NCBI GenBank assembly: GCA_020636135.1
Contig: JACJYK010000001.1
Location: 2,094,501-2,158,500 of the forward strand
DNA length: 64,000 bases
Direction: 5' to 3'
Source of the DNA: Lewinellaceae bacterium
GTDB lineage: Bacteria > Bacteroidota > Bacteroidia > Chitinophagales > Saprospiraceae
The translations under genes were made by a program, and so were the position numbers. Of the stretch, positions 62,101 through 64,000 are shown one piece after another. Below the pieces are notes generated by a model. The model was given only the letters and a program-made list of their open reading frames with translations, was not told the DNA's origin and did not search any database. Each line of letters starts with the position of its first letter. The stretch's first letter is position 1.

Positions 62101-62928
62101 TCATCTTTTTTTCAGTGGGATTTGAATTCCGAAACCTGGAGACCATCGCAATACAGGATGGTATCGGGCAGCTACCTGTATAATCCAGTGGTCCCAGAGA
62201 TATAGGTCAACGCCGGCTCCAAACTGATATGGTGCAAATCCATGCCCCATTCTCAGGCGTAAATGTTCTTGGACCTGGTAGGTCATATACAGGTGGTAGT
62301 GCCAACCTTCCACCGTACTACTTATCACTTCAGCTCCTAAAACAAGAGCGTTAGTGGGGTGGAAGCAGACACCCAGCTGATGATCCCACTGTGCGGGCAT
62401 TTGCTCCAACGAGATGGATTGGGTGTAATAATTCGCCCGGTATCCGATCTGCACCTGGTCATTGATGCGATAGAGTGTACTGGCTTCCAGCGATATATTC
62501 CAGATGGAAGCCCAATTGATGATGCTGGTGTTATGGAGCCCCGCCTGAAGGCCTGCAGACCATTTGTCAGAAATTTTCTTAGCGTAAGCTGCACCAACAA
62601 AAAATTCAGAAAGGGATTCATCACCCTGACCTCCAATCTGAAATCCCAGGTAATTGTTATTTGCCATAGGCAGGGCGAGAGCAGCATGTGCCTGGATGAC
62701 CTCTGCCAGCGTATAAGGCCAGCTGGTACCCAGGGAAATACCAGGGGTGGTGTATTGGCTCAATAATGCCGCTGAGCCGGGAAGAAAGGAGCTGCCATCC
62801 CCGGTGACCGGTAATACTGTCAGGCCAAGTGGACCTGGCCCGGCGAAAGAACGAAACACACCTTGAGCTTCGACGGTCAGCCAGGATAAATAAAAGATAC
62901 AGATGATATGTAATCTTTTCAATCTCAA
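62101..62928 (-). CDS. Outer-membrane beta-barrel protein of PorV/PorQ type (tentative)
   Basis: 275 residues. Signal peptide 1-21 ending VEAQ. An N-terminal glycine-rich stretch (FAGPGPLGLTVLPVTGDGSSFLPGSAALLSQ) is followed by alternating strand pairs to the end, in the style of FadL-like PorV/PorQ barrels that accompany T9SS. The assignment to PorQ or PorV is not certain by eye, and I call it only PorV/PorQ-like. It precedes mqnB by one base. Divergent from a GNAT gene across 53 bases. Confidence 0.65.
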   Translation of the reverse strand: MRLKRLHIICIFYLSWLTVEAQGVFRSFAGPGPLGLTVLPVTGDGSSFLPGSAALLSQYTTPGISLGTSWPYTLAEVIQAHAALALPMANNNYLGFQIGGQGDESLSEFFVGAAYAKKISDKWSAGLQAGLHNTSIINWASIWNISLEASTLYRINDQVQIGYRANYYTQSISLEQMPAQWDHQLGVCFHPTNALVLGAEVISSTVEGWHYHLYMTYQVQEHLRLRMGHGFAPYQFGAGVDLYLWDHWIIQVAARYHPVLRWSPGFGIQIPLKKR

Positions 62929-62981
62929 ATTACTGATTCATGAAATGAGGATTATTTTTGTAGCACATAACTTAATATCTG

Positions 62982-63452
62982 ATGATTGGTCCAGTAAGCT
63001 GGCAGAAAGCACAAAATAGCGATTCCACTGAAATCAAAGCATTGATCCGGCGGGTTATGGCTGAATTTGGATTTACCAGTTCCGGCCCGGTCCTGGACGC
63101 CATGCCTGATCCGGATGCATTTAATGCGTTGGGCTTTCTGGGAGTCCTTCGTTTTCAGGAATATATCATGGGGACCTATGCCTTTTTACCCTTATCAGAG
63201 GATACCGTGGAAATTCAAAAGATTTATCTGGTACCGGAGTTGAGGGGTAATCATTTGGGCCGGGAAATGATGAAGCAGCTGGAACGCATTGTCAGCAGCC
63301 GGGGTTTTAAGAAAATTACCATGTTGTCTTCCGGACGTTATCAGGCCGCTTTGCGGTTGTATGATCAATTGGGATATGTCCGATTGCATCGACCGGAAGA
63401 TACTTCAGCTTTCTGTGACTGGCAATTGGAAAAAGTATTACTTGATGACTAA
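62982..63452 (+). CDS. GNAT-family N-acetyltransferase
   Basis: 156 residues. Acetyl-CoA motif A is IYLVPELRGNHLGREMMKQLE (about 87-107, with R/Q-x-x-G-x-G/A as RGNHLG), and the C-terminal strand pair is ITMLSSGRYQAALRLYDQLGYV. A typical GNAT fold, substrate unknown. Its stop overlaps the start of the next gene by 8 bases (ATG at 63445), so they are coupled. Confidence 0.9.
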   Translation: MIGPVSWQKAQNSDSTEIKALIRRVMAEFGFTSSGPVLDAMPDPDAFNALGFLGVLRFQEYIMGTYAFLPLSEDTVEIQKIYLVPELRGNHLGREMMKQLERIVSSRGFKKITMLSSGRYQAALRLYDQLGYVRLHRPEDTSAFCDWQLEKVLLDD

Positions 63453-64000
63453 GCTGCGTTCCAACCATCGTCGTGCCCCGGCATCTTCCATTGGCCGCAT
63501 GATGCTGCTGGTGGTTCTTGGTGCAAGTGGTTTGGCTCTGGGGTACCAGCAATTTGGTCATTTACTCAACGGACTTCCAACCACTAATACCGTTGAAGCC
63601 GAACCGGTTGAAGATCGCTTTTATCTTCCGGACGCTGATTTTCCGGTGGAGGTGGTTCATCATAAGTATTTCAGCCTTGGGTACCTGGAATCTGAAGAAC
63701 AGTCGGCATGGGTTGCTTACCGGCTCACGGTCCAGGAGCTCAATCAGCCTAAATTGCCAAGGTATGATTATTTCGACCCGGATTATTCCGTATCCACCGG
63801 CTCATCTTTCCACCGGGACTATACCGGATCCGGATTCACCCGCGGTCATCTGGTTCCTGCGGTTGATATGGCATTTGATTCTGCCGCACTGAGGGAGACC
63901 TTTCTGATGAGCAATATCAGCCCCCAGGTCAGGGCTTTTAATAACGGTGTCTGGCGGGAACTTGAAGAACAAACCCGGGACTGGGTTCGGCGAAATAAAG
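63445..64000 (+). CDS. DNA/RNA non-specific endonuclease, membrane-anchored (truncated by window end)
   Basis: 185 codons before the window ends. The N-terminus is basic (MTKLRSNHRRAPASS) and then hydrophobic (about 18-34), a signal or anchor that places the enzyme outside the cytoplasm. The beta-beta-alpha-metal nuclease core begins at about 65; the active site reads GFTRGHLVPAVDM, and the metal-ligand region MSNISPQ is present. Most members have DRGH, and here the first position is Thr (TRGH); Ser is known there in mammalian EXOG. The remaining C-terminus is missing. Confidence 0.9.
   Translation, partial: MTKLRSNHRRAPASSIGRMMLLVVLGASGLALGYQQFGHLLNGLPTTNTVEAEPVEDRFYLPDADFPVEVVHHKYFSLGYLESEEQSAWVAYRLTVQELNQPKLPRYDYFDPDYSVSTGSSFHRDYTGSGFTRGHLVPAVDMAFDSAALRETFLMSNISPQVRAFNNGVWRELEEQTRDWVRRNK

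Noticed and set aside
1..64000. tRNA, rRNA, insertion sequences, restriction-modification or other known defence genes
   Set aside because: No cloverleaf, ribosomal sequence, transposase, methylase or defence-type domains were recognised in any frame.

Overview
This window is typical chromosomal DNA of a Bacteroidota bacterium, most likely of the Saprospiria type (the lineage is inferred). The evidence is: promoter-like TAnnTTTG boxes with few Shine-Dalgarno sequences; three secreted proteins with type IX secretion (T9SS) C-terminal sorting domains; a GLPGLI protein beside a TonB-type barrel; a DUF4953/5117-type zinc protease; a DUF3810 protein; futalosine hydrolase (futalosine route to menaquinone); and many lipoproteins and outer-membrane barrels. 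I see no rRNA, tRNA, CRISPR array, insertion sequence, prophage or integrase. Gene density is high, and only 18866-19416 exceeds 300 bases without a confident gene.

Layout. 1-4212: end-truncated zinc metalloprotease, acyl-CoA dehydrogenase, RarA. 4313-9008: secreted Cys-rich repeat protein, then an overlapping trio of ECF sigma factor, membrane-anchored barrel protein and lipoprotein. 9014-13345: SDR, sterol-desaturase-like protein, lipid-anchored DJ-1/PfpI protein and a helical unknown. 13454-18865: dockerin-containing T9SS cargo, and an ABC exporter with its HlyD partner. 19417-22023: LytS/LytTR two-component system with fructosamine kinase. 22232-24750: 6-pyruvoyl-tetrahydropterin-synthase-like protein, FolE, FabD, YqgE. 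24747-30548: OmpR-type two-component system divergent from a GLPGLI/TonB-type barrel pair. 30755-38393: ABC-F, TolB-like lipoprotein, a 53-residue membrane protein, HTH regulator, PurM, serine hydrolase. 38517-40077: DUF6249-like protein and an ECF sigma/anti-sigma pair. 40074-46308: PurB, Ppk1, TonB receptor, TpiA. 46411-49524: S24 repressor with a small partner, class IV aminotransferase, GpsA. 49678-56996: hydrolase, T9SS cargo, a four-gene overlapping operon (secreted unknown, BadF-type kinase, PfkA, CutA), and 3-hydroxyacyl-CoA dehydrogenase. 57067-64000: lipoprotein, S4 protein, PPK2, DUF58, thioredoxin, DUF3810, MqnB, barrel protein, GNAT and a truncated nuclease.

How it fits together. 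Central metabolism (PfkA, TpiA, GpsA, acyl-CoA oxidation, purines, pterins, polyphosphate) is interleaved with envelope genes whose regulators are encoded beside them: two ECF sigma systems and two two-component systems. I found no clear defence system or biosynthetic cluster. The most interesting units are the sigma/barrel/lipoprotein operon with its adjacent repeat protein, the orphan ABC exporter pair beside an unexplained 550-base gap, the lipid-anchored DJ-1 pair, and the secreted-protein/sugar-kinase/PfkA/CutA operon.
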